Shown one piece after another: positions 8,493 to 17,050 of a stretch of DNA of 64,000 nt. This DNA is from Porticoccus sp950063125 (GTDB lineage Bacteria > Pseudomonadota > Gammaproteobacteria > Pseudomonadales > Porticoccaceae): NCBI RefSeq assembly GCF_963973895.1, contig NZ_CAXBBF010000003.1; one strand, 5' to 3'. The notes under the pieces are model-generated. The model worked only from the letters and a program-made list of their open reading frames with translations, made no database searches and was not told where the DNA came from. Position numbers and translations under genes: made by a program. The first letter of the stretch is position 1. Every line of letters begins with the position of its first letter.

Positions 8493-9050
8493 ATGCCTCG
8501 ATTGATACATTTTCTGGAACATCTGGCCAGCGGTATCGACTGTTTTACTGAATGGACCGGCAGATTGGTGGCCTGGCTGACCCTCGCCATGATGGTGTTG
8601 ACCTGTCTGGTGGTGGTCATGCGCTATTTCCTGCAATCCGGCTCGATCGCCTTACAGGAGTCGGTCACTTATTTTCATGCAGTGGTTTTTCTGCTAGGTG
8701 CCGCCTTTACGCTAAAACGCGGCGGCCACGTTCGCGTGGATATTTTCTATCAACGTTACAGCCCGCGCATGAAAGCACTGGTGGATGCGCTGGGTGGACT
8801 ACTGTTTCTCATCCCTGTATGTATTCTGATACTGCTGTTCTGCTGGGAGTACGTCACAAACAGCTGGGCAATAAGGGAGGTCTCCAAGGAAGCGAGCGGG
8901 CTGCCGTGGGTTTACCTGCTGAAAACCCTGTTAATCCTGATGCCGATTACCCTGCTGTTGCAGGGTATCGCGGAAGTGATCAAAAACCTGCTATTTTTCT
9001 TTGGGTTGAGTCAGACACAAACCATTGAACATCAGGAGCACGTGCTCTGA
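8493..9050 (+). CDS. dctQ: TRAP transporter small permease subunit (DctQ family)
   Basis: A small four-helix inner-membrane subunit of a tripartite ATP-independent periplasmic transporter. Membrane segments are clear around residues 25-45, 60-80, 100-120 and 140-160, and the typical QESVTYFHAVVFLLGAAF segment (given in part: ESVTYFHAVVFLLG) with GHVRVDIFY marks the family. I start at the ATG at 8493, preceded by a purine-rich GAGAGA; a TTG at 8475 is possible. The stop overlaps the start of dctM by one base. No receptor gene is adjacent; the only receptor in the window lies at 46.5 kb. Confidence 0.88.
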   Translation: MPRLIHFLEHLASGIDCFTEWTGRLVAWLTLAMMVLTCLVVVMRYFLQSGSIALQESVTYFHAVVFLLGAAFTLKRGGHVRVDIFYQRYSPRMKALVDALGGLLFLIPVCILILLFCWEYVTNSWAIREVSKEASGLPWVYLLKTLLILMPITLLLQGIAEVIKNLLFFFGLSQTQTIEHQEHVL

Positions 9051-10420
9051 TGGTTGAATACATTCCTGTACTGATGTTTGCCGTGGTCTGCCTGATGCTG
9101 ATGGCTGGCTACCCGGTGGCGTTTTCGCTGGCGGGCACCGCACTGATTTTTGCAATGGTTGGCACCGCCACCGGCCATTTTGACATGTCCTTTTTGCATG
9201 CCCTGCCCAACCGTTTATACGGCACGATCGACAATACCACACTGATCGCTGTGCCCCTGTTTGTGCTGATGGGCGTCATGCTGGAAAAATCCCGATTGGC
9301 AGAGGACCTGCTGGATAGCATGGCCCTGCTGTTTGGGAAATTCAAAGGGGGACTGGGTATTTCGGTGGTAGTGGTAGGCATGCTGCTGGCTGCCAGCACC
9401 GGGATTGTCGGCGCCACGGTGGTCGCCATGGGACTGATGTCCCTGCCCACCATGTTGAAACGCGGTTACCATCCGGCACTGGCCACCGGCTCCATTTGCG
9501 CCACCGGCACCCTGGGGCAGATTATTCCCCCATCCATCGCCCTGGTTCTGCTGGGCGATATCCTGTCCAGCGCCTACCAGCAGGCCCAGCTGGGAATGGG
9601 TATTTTTAACCCGAAAACAATCTCTATCGGGGATCTGTTTGTGGGCGCGATTGTGCCCGGCCTGTTACTGGTAACCCTTTACATTCTGTATCTGATTGCC
9701 ATCTCACGGCTTAAACCCGAGCTTGCACCAGTGGCTGAGGTTGACGGTGAGTCCAGCCTCTCGGCTGCCAGATTGCTGCGCAGCCTGTTACCGCCGGTGG
9801 TGTTGATCGTGGCCGTACTGGGTTCGATTCTCAGTGGTGCAGCCACCCCCACGGAAGCGGCCGGTGTAGGTGCCATGGGGGCCACCCTGCTGGCACTGGG
9901 GCGTCGGCAACTGACCATGAAAAGGTTGCGGGATATCACCCAGTCCACCACGGAAGTCACTGCCATGGTGTTCCTGATCCTGATCGGTGCCGCGATATTC
10001 TCCCTGATCTTCCGGGGTTTTGGCGGCGAGGAATTGATGGAGGACCTGTTTCATCGTATTCCCGGCGGGGTTGTCAGTGCCACGCTGGTGGTCATGGTGG
10101 TGATTTTTCTACTGGGTTTTATTCTCGATTTTATCGAAATCACCTTTGTCGTCGTGCCTATCGTCGGACCTATTTTGCTGGCAATGGGACTTGACCCGGT
10201 TTGGCTTGGCATCATGATCGCCATCAACCTGCAAACCTCTTTTCTGACACCACCCTTTGGCTTTGCCCTGTTCTATCTGCGCGGTGTTGCACCGCCCTCG
10301 GTAGCAACCCGCGATATTTACCGCGGCGTCGTGCCTTTTATCATTATTCAACTATTGCTGATGTTAATGTTGGCCATCTGGCCCTCGCTGGCCACCTGGC
10401 TGCCATCCATTGTTTTCTGA
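9050..10420 (+). CDS. dctM: TRAP transporter large permease subunit (DctM family)
   Basis: The 456-residue polytopic permease carries out sodium-coupled uptake together with DctQ and a periplasmic receptor. Family marks include the GYPVAFSLAGTALIF start, STGIVGATVVAMGLMSLPTM (first half STGIVGATVVAMG), GTLGQIIPPSIALVLLGD and a second inverted half with GAATPTEAAGVGAMG. Its length and the middle insertion around SSAYQQAQLGMG point to the mannitol/chloroaromatic (FcbT-like) TRAP subgroup, often linked to 2-oxo acid or carboxylate uptake; the substrate here is unknown. Confidence 0.92.
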   Translation: MVEYIPVLMFAVVCLMLMAGYPVAFSLAGTALIFAMVGTATGHFDMSFLHALPNRLYGTIDNTTLIAVPLFVLMGVMLEKSRLAEDLLDSMALLFGKFKGGLGISVVVVGMLLAASTGIVGATVVAMGLMSLPTMLKRGYHPALATGSICATGTLGQIIPPSIALVLLGDILSSAYQQAQLGMGIFNPKTISIGDLFVGAIVPGLLLVTLYILYLIAISRLKPELAPVAEVDGESSLSAARLLRSLLPPVVLIVAVLGSILSGAATPTEAAGVGAMGATLLALGRRQLTMKRLRDITQSTTEVTAMVFLILIGAAIFSLIFRGFGGEELMEDLFHRIPGGVVSATLVVMVVIFLLGFILDFIEITFVVVPIVGPILLAMGLDPVWLGIMIAINLQTSFLTPPFGFALFYLRGVAPPSVATRDIYRGVVPFIIIQLLLMLMLAIWPSLATWLPSIVF

Positions 10421-10454
10421 AATCCGTACAGGATTTAATTATAAGGAGTAGAGC

Positions 10455-10853
10455 TTGACTGAAATCAATCAACCACCGGCACCCCGCGGCGAACTCACCC
10501 TGCAGACGATAGCCATGCCCAAAGACACCAATTCCAGTGGTGATATTTTTGGTGGCTGGCTGCTCTCACAAATGGACCTCGGTAGCTCCATTCTGGCCCA
10601 GCGTGTTGCAAAAGGTCGCGTGGCCACGGTTGCAATCAGTGAAATGTCGTTTCTTCGACCGGTTCCGGTTGGTGCCATTGTCAGCTGCTACTGTGAGTTG
10701 ATGCAGGTCGGCAGCAGCTCCATGACCATTAACGTTGAGGTCTGGATCAACATTGAATCCACCAATGAACCCGCCAAGGTAACAGAGGGACAATTTGTCT
10801 TTGTTGCCATCGACGAACGGGGCAAAACCCGCACGGTCAGCAAGGACAAATAA
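10455..10853 (+). CDS. yciA: Acyl-CoA thioesterase, YciA family
   Basis: A 132-residue single hot-dog-fold thioesterase that hydrolyses acyl-CoA esters in the cytoplasm. The signature TNSSGDIFGGWLLSQMD contains the catalytic Asp of the YciA group, and SFLRPVPVGAIVSCYCEL is the second conserved strand pair. The start is TTG at 10455 with AAGGAG six bases upstream; no ATG is available nearby. It lies 34 bases after dctM and may share its transcript. A hairpin follows the stop. Confidence 0.92.
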   Translation: MTEINQPPAPRGELTLQTIAMPKDTNSSGDIFGGWLLSQMDLGSSILAQRVAKGRVATVAISEMSFLRPVPVGAIVSCYCELMQVGSSSMTINVEVWINIESTNEPAKVTEGQFVFVAIDERGKTRTVSKDK

Positions 10854-10854
10854 A

Positions 10855-10884
10855 AACGGTATTGGCAGATACCACCAATACCGT
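10855..10884. terminator. Hairpin after yciA, possible terminator
   Basis: A perfect 11-bp inverted repeat, AACGGTATTGG / CCAATACCGTT, with an 8-base loop, starts two bases after the yciA stop. No clear U-run follows, so termination may be inefficient or the structure may protect the 3' end. Confidence 0.6.
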
Positions 10885-10951
10885 TCCATGTTTATGTGCG
10901 GGGGCTCAATATTGCCAACCGGGAAGTCGGCCTGAAGGTACTGAAAAGTGT

Positions 10952-11206
10952 CTATTGCTGCTGCCCGGCTTCTATTTTTTCAAAATATTCCGTGAGTTCC
11001 TGAAAACCACCGATATATTCTTTACCGTGGAATATCTGCGGTACCGTATTGACCGGTTGGCCAATGGTTTTGGCGAGGTCTGCCGGGCTGATACCCTCGT
11101 CGTGGATATTTACATAACGGTATTCCAGCCCCTTTTTTTCCATCAGCTCCTTGGCGCGGCGACAGAAACCACAGGCATCGTGGCCGAAAATAGTAAAAGG
11201 TTGCAT
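10952..11206 (-). CDS. Glutaredoxin
   Basis: An 84-residue thioredoxin-fold protein with the dithiol active site CGFC at residues 12-15, the cis-Pro loop NTVPQIF, and the glutathione-binding GGFQEL. It reduces disulfides and glutathione mixed disulfides in the cytoplasm. Which partner it serves cannot be told. It stands alone, convergent with yciA and downstream of nothing obvious in the same direction. Confidence 0.93.
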   Translation of the reverse strand: MQPFTIFGHDACGFCRRAKELMEKKGLEYRYVNIHDEGISPADLAKTIGQPVNTVPQIFHGKEYIGGFQELTEYFEKIEAGQQQ

Positions 11207-11278
11207 AGTGTTTCTCCTGTTGGAATCAGATGTTCATGGTAAATACTTTAGCTTTCGACCAACAATAGCTCTAGCTAA

Positions 11279-11305
11279 TTATTGCTATGCTGGTAATAGC
11301 AATAA
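11279..11305 (-). terminator. AT-rich hairpin just after the ceramidase-like gene
   Basis: A perfect 10-bp stem (TTATTGCTAT / ATAGCAATAA) with a 7-base loop starts five bases beyond the stop codon of the minus-strand gene. There is no strict U-run, so it is a probable weak terminator or 3' stabiliser. Confidence 0.45.
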
Positions 11306-11309
11306 GCAA

Positions 11310-12074
11310 TCATCGGTTAACTATTTCTTCACGCAACCACAGCATTTTCAGCAAAATCAAAATCGCTACCGCCGCCAGCAGATGCTTAAGGGTATGACCG
11401 CTAATGAGGGTGGTTGCGGCAAAAATCTGCTGGTCCAGATACTCCGTCAACTTCGCCAGACCGTAGCAGAGCAGAATAGCCAGAATATCCCCGCTTCTGG
11501 TAAATCGAGATCGACTAATGGCCATCAACATGACCATGCAGAGTATCGGCAAAAACTGCACCAGGAGGTAGGGGCGCAGGTCGCCCCTACCCAGGGTCTC
11601 CGTGGTATGCCAGTAGATAACGGATCCTGCACCGGCCAACAGCAGTGGATAAAAAAGTATTTTTTGCAATGGGCGGCCCATATATTCAGCCAATAACGCC
11701 GTGAGCAGGGACATAAAAACAACAGCCATTGGCAGACGGTCCCAGAACAGTGTCTGATTGGTGGGGTTGAGATGAAACCAGATCGAACCGATGCCGGTAA
11801 AAATAACTGCTGTGAATAACGTCAGATAAACCGGCGTCACGGAAAAATTATCTTGCAGCAGTTGCCTTTTCCACGCCATCACAACGCCACAGATGCCAAG
11901 CAGAATAAGCGGCAGATTGGACACCACATTCCAGAAGTTTTTTATGCCTAGCAGCATTCTTTGATCAGCAAACTGCAGATACTTTTTCGGCTGTGCCACG
12001 GGTTCTACCAATAAAAAAAACAGGCCTGTAACGCTGACCAGTATAAGCAGCAGGAACGCAATTTTTTTATCCAT
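11310..12074 (-). CDS. Ceramidase-like seven-TM membrane protein (CREST superfamily)
   Basis: A 254-residue membrane protein with about seven hydrophobic helices. Conserved polar residues fall where alkaline ceramidases and their CREST relatives carry the zinc site: Ser and His in GIGSIWFHLNPTNQ, Asp in FWDRLPMA, and an HxxxH pair in SGHTLKHLLAA. The early FWNVVSNLPLILLG segment is also typical. The pattern supports a membrane amide hydrolase or an uncharacterised CREST hydrolase; activity on ceramide is not shown. The ATG at 12074 opens directly into a signal-anchor helix; it has no good ribosome site. It is monocistronic, with a hairpin behind it. Confidence 0.72.
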   Translation of the reverse strand: MDKKIAFLLLILVSVTGLFFLLVEPVAQPKKYLQFADQRMLLGIKNFWNVVSNLPLILLGICGVVMAWKRQLLQDNFSVTPVYLTLFTAVIFTGIGSIWFHLNPTNQTLFWDRLPMAVVFMSLLTALLAEYMGRPLQKILFYPLLLAGAGSVIYWHTTETLGRGDLRPYLLVQFLPILCMVMLMAISRSRFTRSGDILAILLCYGLAKLTEYLDQQIFAATTLISGHTLKHLLAAVAILILLKMLWLREEIVNR

Positions 12075-12319
12075 GGCGTGAGCACATTTTCTGGTGTCCG
12101 CAAGCCCCTCTACCGCGCAGGAGCACCCTTGAGGGCATCGCCCGGGCAAGGATATCTATTCCTGACCACACACAACAGCACGCTGCCCTTAAATCCGGCA
12201 GAGGGTTTTAGCGCGACCTCATCTTCAATGGTTTTCATATACCTTCAGGAAGAACTGTATCAACCTTTGGCTATACCTGCCCATAAACCGGTGCTGCACA
12301 GTCGGCGTCAATAAAGCCC

Positions 12320-12348
12320 TTACTATTCGGGGGTTGCAGCCTTATAAT
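12320..12348 (+). promoter_or_regulatory. Probable glyQ promoter; only element seen in the 12075-12379 gap
   Basis: A perfect TATAAT (12343-12348) stands 17 bases after a weak -35 (TTACTA), giving a leader of about 25 bases before glyQ. The same core, TATAATTGCCG, appears at the atp operon promoter. The rest of the gap (12075-12319) holds no convincing gene or structure. Confidence 0.55.
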
Positions 12349-12379
12349 TGCCGACTTTGCATGCCATGGGGGAACTCAG

Positions 12380-13330
12380 TTGTCACAGACTACACCGGAT
12401 GTTTCAACTTTCCAGGGGCTTATTCTGTCTCTGCAACAGTTTTGGGCAAAGCACCACTGCGTCATCCTGCAACCGCTGGACATGGAGGTAGGTGCGGGAA
12501 CCTTCCACCCGGCAACTTTCCTGCGCGCCATCGGCCCCGAAAGCTGGCACAGCGCCTATGTGCAACCCTGTCGCCGCCCCACAGATGGCCGCTACGGTGA
12601 AAATCCCAACCGACTGCAGCACTACTACCAGTTTCAGGTTGTCCTGAAACCGTCCCCCGATAATATTCAGGAGCTGTATCTCGACTCCCTGCGACAACTC
12701 GGCATTGATACCAATATCCACGATATTCGATTTGTGGAGGATAACTGGGAATCACCCACGCTGGGCGCCTGGGGGCTCGGCTGGGAAGTATGGCTGAACG
12801 GCATGGAGGTGACGCAGTTCACCTACTTTCAGCAGGTGGGCGGCCTGGAATGTTTTCCGGTCACCGGTGAGATCACCTACGGTCTCGAACGAATTGCCAT
12901 GTATTTGCAGGGCGTGGATAGCATCTATGACCTGGTGTGGACCGAGGGACCGGAAGGCCGCGTCACTTACGGGGATGTTTTTCACCAGAATGAGGTGGAG
13001 ATGTCAGCTTTTAACTTCAATGAGGCCAATGTGGATTTCCTGTTCCACAGCTTTGATGTTTACGAAAGCGAAAGTCAGCGGTTAATTGAAAAAGGCCTGC
13101 CACTACCCGCCTATGAAATGGTCATGAAAGCCTCGCACGCCTTCAATCTCCTGGACGCAAGGCATGCCATTTCCGTCACAGAGCGGCAACGTTTCATTCT
13201 CCGTGTGAGAACCCTGGCAAGAGCCGTGGCACAGGCGTATTTCAACTCACGTCTGGCACTTGGCTTCCCGCTGGCACCACCGGCCCTTGCCAATCACGTT
13301 AAACAGCTGGCAGCAGAGGCTCAAACATGA
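12380..13330 (+). CDS. glyQ: Glycine--tRNA ligase alpha subunit
   Basis: This is the catalytic subunit of the alpha2beta2 bacterial glycyl-tRNA synthetase. The 316-residue protein begins TFQGLILSLQQFW and contains the class II motif region with MEVGAGTFHP, QPCRRPTDGRYGENPNR and QHYYQFQVV, all standard for GlyQ. The start is TTG at 12380, preceded by a GGGGGA ribosome site. Its TGA overlaps the ATG of glyS (ATGA), a classic translational coupling. Confidence 0.97.
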   Translation: MSQTTPDVSTFQGLILSLQQFWAKHHCVILQPLDMEVGAGTFHPATFLRAIGPESWHSAYVQPCRRPTDGRYGENPNRLQHYYQFQVVLKPSPDNIQELYLDSLRQLGIDTNIHDIRFVEDNWESPTLGAWGLGWEVWLNGMEVTQFTYFQQVGGLECFPVTGEITYGLERIAMYLQGVDSIYDLVWTEGPEGRVTYGDVFHQNEVEMSAFNFNEANVDFLFHSFDVYESESQRLIEKGLPLPAYEMVMKASHAFNLLDARHAISVTERQRFILRVRTLARAVAQAYFNSRLALGFPLAPPALANHVKQLAAEAQT

Positions 13331-15417
13331 GTTCAGATTTTCTTGTTGAAATTGGCACAGAAGAGCTCCCACCAAAGTCACTGTTGAACCTGTCAGAGGC
13401 TTTTCGGGAGGAAATTGTAAATCGCCTCTCCGAGCTAAAGCTGAACTTTGGCACCGTTTCCTCATTTGCATCACCCCGTCGCCTGGCAGTGGTTGTTCGC
13501 GCACTCGATTCGATGACCCCAGGGCAGGAAACCATCAACTGGGGGCCACCCAAATCCGTTGCCTTCGATCAGGCTGGCATACCAACCCGCGCCGCCCAGG
13601 CCTTTGCCGAAAAAAATAACTGTCCGCTGGCTGCGTTGGCGGACATGGTTGAGCACGATGGCAAACAGGAAAAACTGTGCCACAGGGCCAGCCAACCGGG
13701 TCAATCAACCGCGGCCCTGCTGGGGGATATCGTGTCCGGCGCTCTGACAGCATTGCCCATTCCAAAGCGCATGCGCTGGGGTACACGCCGCGAAGAATTC
13801 GTCCGGCCGGTTCACTGGATCGTTATGTTATTCGGTAACGAAATCGTCGAGACAGAGGTAATGGGCCTGCCCGCCGGAAACAGAAGTCGCGGTCACCGTT
13901 TCCATGCCCCCAATGACATCGTTATTGACAGTCCCGCCGGTTATGGTCAGCAGCTGAAGCAGGCCTACGTGTTGGCAGACTTTGCTGAACGTCGCCATTT
14001 AATCCGGGAAGGTGTTCACGCCGCTGCCAAACAAGCCGGCGGCCATGCGGTTATCGATGACGATTTACTGAATGAAGTGACCGCCCTCAACGAGTGGCCC
14101 GTGCCATTGGTGGGACAGTTTGAAGCACGCTTTCTCGACGTCCCCGCGGAAGCACTGATCTCTTCCATGAAATCCCATCAGAAATATTTTCATGTGCTGG
14201 ATGACAGCGGCAAGTTAATGCCGATCTTTATTACCGTCGCCAATATTGAGAGCACTGACCCAGAGCAGGTAATCCGCGGCAATGAACGGGTGATACGACC
14301 GCGCCTGTCGGATGCCGCCTTCTTTTATGAAACTGACCGCCAAACCACGCTGGCCAAACAGCGCGAGTTACTTCGCAGCATTGTGTTCCAAGCGAAGCTC
14401 GGATCGCTGTTTGACAAGACTGAACGGGTCGCCAGTCTGGCCCGGACCTTGTCGGAGACAACCGGTGCCGACGGCGCGCTGGCATTCCGTGCCGGGGAGT
14501 TGAGCAAGTCGGATCTGGTGAGCGAAATGGTCGGTGAGTTCGATGATCTGCAAGGGACCATGGGCCGCTATTATGCAATGCACGATGGCGAAGACCCGGA
14601 AGTGGCCGATGCGCTTTTTGAACAATACCTGCCCCGTTTTGCCGGTGACATCATTCCCACCACCAGGACCGGGATTACCCTGGCGATAGCCGACCGCCTG
14701 GACACGCTCGTCGGCATCTTCGGTATCGGGCAACCGCCCAGCGGCTCAAAAGACCCCTTTGCCCTGCGTCGCGCAAGCCTCGGTGTATTGCGGATTATTG
14801 TCGAACACAATATCGATATTGATCTCAAGGTAGCACTGGACCTGGCACTCGCCCAACTCGATGCATCGGCGCTGGTAGAGAGTGCCGACCATATAAACAA
14901 GCAAGTACTCACTTACATGCTGGATCGCTTCAAGGGGCGATATGAAGATGAGCATATCCCTTCAGAAGTCTTCCAGTCCGTCGCTGCGCGACAGCTCAGT
15001 AATCCTCTCGATATTCATTTGCGAGTACTGGCTGTGCACGCCTTCAACCAACTGCCGGAAGCTGAGGCACTTGCCGCCGCCAACAAGCGTGTGTCCAATA
15101 TTCTCTCCAAACAAACCGATCTGCCGGATGGCAGGGAAGTCAATCAGGACTTGCTTGCCGAGCCCGCCGAACAGGCACTCGCCAAAACACTCACGGCATT
15201 GACCGGTTCAGTCAGACCACTCCTTGAGGCCCGGGATTACACCAGCGCACTGAAAGAGCTGGCAAAATTGCGGGATTCGGTCGATCAGTTTTTTGATGAG
15301 GTCATGGTCATGGCAGAACAGTCAGAAGTGCGCATGAACCGCCTTGCGCTGTTACAAAAACTGCAGGCGTTGTTTTTGAATATAGCGGATATTTCCCTGT
15401 TGGTACCGGCCAAGTAA
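13327..15417 (+). CDS. glyS: Glycine--tRNA ligase beta subunit
   Basis: The 696-residue beta subunit binds and positions tRNA-Gly. It opens with FLVEIGTEELPPKSL, contains MRWGTRREEFVRPVHWIVML and SMKSHQKYF, then the HD-like segment around DRLDTLVGIFGIGQPPSGSKDPFALRR (core GIGQPPSGSKDPFALRR), and ends in the anticodon-binding DALR-type domain. The length is normal. It is coupled to glyQ and followed with no gap by gmhB. Confidence 0.97.
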   Translation: MSSDFLVEIGTEELPPKSLLNLSEAFREEIVNRLSELKLNFGTVSSFASPRRLAVVVRALDSMTPGQETINWGPPKSVAFDQAGIPTRAAQAFAEKNNCPLAALADMVEHDGKQEKLCHRASQPGQSTAALLGDIVSGALTALPIPKRMRWGTRREEFVRPVHWIVMLFGNEIVETEVMGLPAGNRSRGHRFHAPNDIVIDSPAGYGQQLKQAYVLADFAERRHLIREGVHAAAKQAGGHAVIDDDLLNEVTALNEWPVPLVGQFEARFLDVPAEALISSMKSHQKYFHVLDDSGKLMPIFITVANIESTDPEQVIRGNERVIRPRLSDAAFFYETDRQTTLAKQRELLRSIVFQAKLGSLFDKTERVASLARTLSETTGADGALAFRAGELSKSDLVSEMVGEFDDLQGTMGRYYAMHDGEDPEVADALFEQYLPRFAGDIIPTTRTGITLAIADRLDTLVGIFGIGQPPSGSKDPFALRRASLGVLRIIVEHNIDIDLKVALDLALAQLDASALVESADHINKQVLTYMLDRFKGRYEDEHIPSEVFQSVAARQLSNPLDIHLRVLAVHAFNQLPEAEALAAANKRVSNILSKQTDLPDGREVNQDLLAEPAEQALAKTLTALTGSVRPLLEARDYTSALKELAKLRDSVDQFFDEVMVMAEQSEVRMNRLALLQKLQALFLNIADISLLVPAK

Positions 15418-15993
15418 ATGACTAAGCTGGTAATTCTCGACCGGGATGGTGTAATCAATCAGGACTCCGATAATTACATCAAGACTGTCGATGAATGGAT
15501 CCCTCTGCCCGGCAGTATTGCTGCCATAGCCAGGCTCCACCGGGCCGGTTATAGCGTGGTCGTAGCTACCAACCAGTCGGGGATCGGACGAGGTCTGTTT
15601 GATCTTGATGACCTGGAAGCCATGCACGAAAAGTTATCTGGGCTTCTGGCACAACAGGGTGCCGAGTTGGCGGGAATATTCTATTGCCCCCATACACCAG
15701 AGGATCACTGCCATTGCCGAAAACCGGCACCCGGGCTTATCGATGCCATTGCCAGTGAATTTGGTGTGTCACTGAACGGCGTTCCCCTGATTGGCGACAG
15801 CCTGCGGGATCTACAGGCTGGCTTGAGTCATCAGTGCACTCCCATCCTGGTACGTACCGGCAAAGGTGCCGCCACGGAAAAGAAACTGCCTTCTCAACCG
15901 GAAATCGAGTTACAACAAGCGGCAGTTTTTGATGATCTAGGCCAGGCTGTGGATTATTTACTGGCCCAGGCCACAGGAATTTCCCATGAATAA
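15418..15993 (+). CDS. gmhB: D-glycero-beta-D-manno-heptose-1,7-bisphosphate 7-phosphatase
   Basis: A HAD-family phosphatase of ADP-heptose synthesis for the LPS inner core. The nucleophile and acid/base Asp are in LDRDGVIN (residues 5-12), motif II is VATNQSGIGRG, the zinc-binding Cys/His loop is CPHTPEDHCHCRKP, and motif IV is LIGDSLRDLQAG. At 191 residues it is full length. The ATG follows the glyS stop directly, so it depends on the glyQS transcript, and it overlaps plsC by 8 bases. Confidence 0.95.
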   Translation: MTKLVILDRDGVINQDSDNYIKTVDEWIPLPGSIAAIARLHRAGYSVVVATNQSGIGRGLFDLDDLEAMHEKLSGLLAQQGAELAGIFYCPHTPEDHCHCRKPAPGLIDAIASEFGVSLNGVPLIGDSLRDLQAGLSHQCTPILVRTGKGAATEKKLPSQPEIELQQAAVFDDLGQAVDYLLAQATGISHE

Positions 15994-16714
15994 GCCCATT
16001 ATGCTCCTGCGTTCAATGCTGTTTTATCTGCTTTATATGCTGATAGTCTTTGTTTTTGGCCTCGTTTCTATCATTTCCGGGCCTTTTCTAGGCTACCTGA
16101 ACCGTCACCGTCTACTCACCACCGCCGGCATGCTGATCAACCGTGCACTGAGTCTCACCTGCGGTATTAACGTCCAGGTAGATGGTCTGGAAAATGTCCC
16201 CCATACCCCGTGCGTCATCCTCAGTAAACACCAGTCTACCTGGGAGGTTTTTTTCCTGCAGCGGCTCTTTATGCCCGTCAGCACCATCCTGAAACAGGAG
16301 TTACTGAAAATACCCTTTTTTGGCTGGGGTATCCGCCTGATGCACCCCATTGCCATTGATCGCAGCAACCCCCGTCAAGCCATGAAACAGGTTATGCAGC
16401 AGGGTACGCAACGTATCAGCGAAGGGAATCGGGTGGTTATTTATCCAGAGGGGTCCCGCATCCCTTATGGTAAAATTGGCAAATATGGCCGAAGTGGCGC
16501 TGCTCTGGCGATTGCAGCGGGTGTGCCCATCATTCCGGTAGCCCATAATGCGGGCTATTGCTGGCCGGCCCGGCAACTGATGAAACGACCAGGCACGATC
16601 CATGTCATTATTGGCAAACCCATTATTGTGACAGCTGAAAGCAACAGCCAGGTTGTGACAGAACAGGTCAAAGACTGGATTGAGACACAGCAGCTAAGAT
16701 TGGCCGATCAGTAA
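15986..16714 (+). CDS. plsC: 1-acylglycerol-3-phosphate O-acyltransferase
   Basis: A membrane-anchored acyltransferase that makes phosphatidic acid from lysophosphatidic acid. A hydrophobic N-terminal segment (about residues 7-35) is followed by the catalytic motif KHQSTWE, in which Glu stands where many homologues have Asp (HX4D); this variant is usual in Pseudomonas relatives. EGSRIPYG holds the acyl-acceptor-binding part and GVPIIPVAHNAG is the last block. In Pseudomonas the same gene also lies beside gmhB and glyS close to gyrB. Confidence 0.92.
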   Translation: MNKPIMLLRSMLFYLLYMLIVFVFGLVSIISGPFLGYLNRHRLLTTAGMLINRALSLTCGINVQVDGLENVPHTPCVILSKHQSTWEVFFLQRLFMPVSTILKQELLKIPFFGWGIRLMHPIAIDRSNPRQAMKQVMQQGTQRISEGNRVVIYPEGSRIPYGKIGKYGRSGAALAIAAGVPIIPVAHNAGYCWPARQLMKRPGTIHVIIGKPIIVTAESNSQVVTEQVKDWIETQQLRLADQ

Positions 16715-16801
16715 GTTTTCCATCGCAAGCTGTTAGATTTTCTACCCATACTCTCCTAGACTGAATTGTGTGACTGTTCACAACCAGCGTGGGTTTCATC
16801 C

Positions 16802-16975
16802 ATGAAAGATATCGATAAAGGCGCTTATATTGGTGAGGATCGACGCAAGGAGCAGCGCCGAAAAAGCCCCGATAGGCGTGATGATATTCGTTTTGAACCC
16901 AATAAAGATGATCGCAGGGTAAATCGTGGTCGCCGGAAAGCGGATGGCGATGTCTGGCAAGATCACGAAGAATAG
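16802..16975 (+). CDS. Small highly charged protein, function unknown
   Basis: A 57-residue product, nearly half Arg, Lys, Asp and Glu, with repeated RR/DRR clusters (EDRRKEQRR, SPDRRDD, DDRRVNRGRR). It has no membrane segment or cysteine. Similar short DRR-rich proteins are common in gammaproteobacteria, but I know of no role. It starts at the ATG at 16802 without a clear ribosome site, and a strong terminator follows, which supports a transcribed unit. Confidence 0.6.
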   Translation: MKDIDKGAYIGEDRRKEQRRKSPDRRDDIRFEPNKDDRRVNRGRRKADGDVWQDHEE

Positions 16976-17004
16976 AACGCCCTGTATACAGACAAACAGA
17001 CCAT

Positions 17005-17033
17005 AAAAAACCCGGCCATTGGCCGGGTTTTTT
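17005..17033. terminator. Bidirectional terminator between the small charged gene and gyrB
   Basis: AAAAAACCCGGCC, a 3-base loop and GGCCGGGTTTTTT form a strong symmetric hairpin. It serves the convergent transcripts of the plus-strand small gene and the minus-strand gyrB. Confidence 0.92.
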
Positions 17034-17050
17034 GTTTAATAATCAATCAG

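Noticed and set aside
9038..9048. CACGTG-centred sequence at the end of dctQ as a third parS
   Set aside because: Only the central CACGTG and one flanking pair match; the outer TGTTC/GAACA arms are missing.
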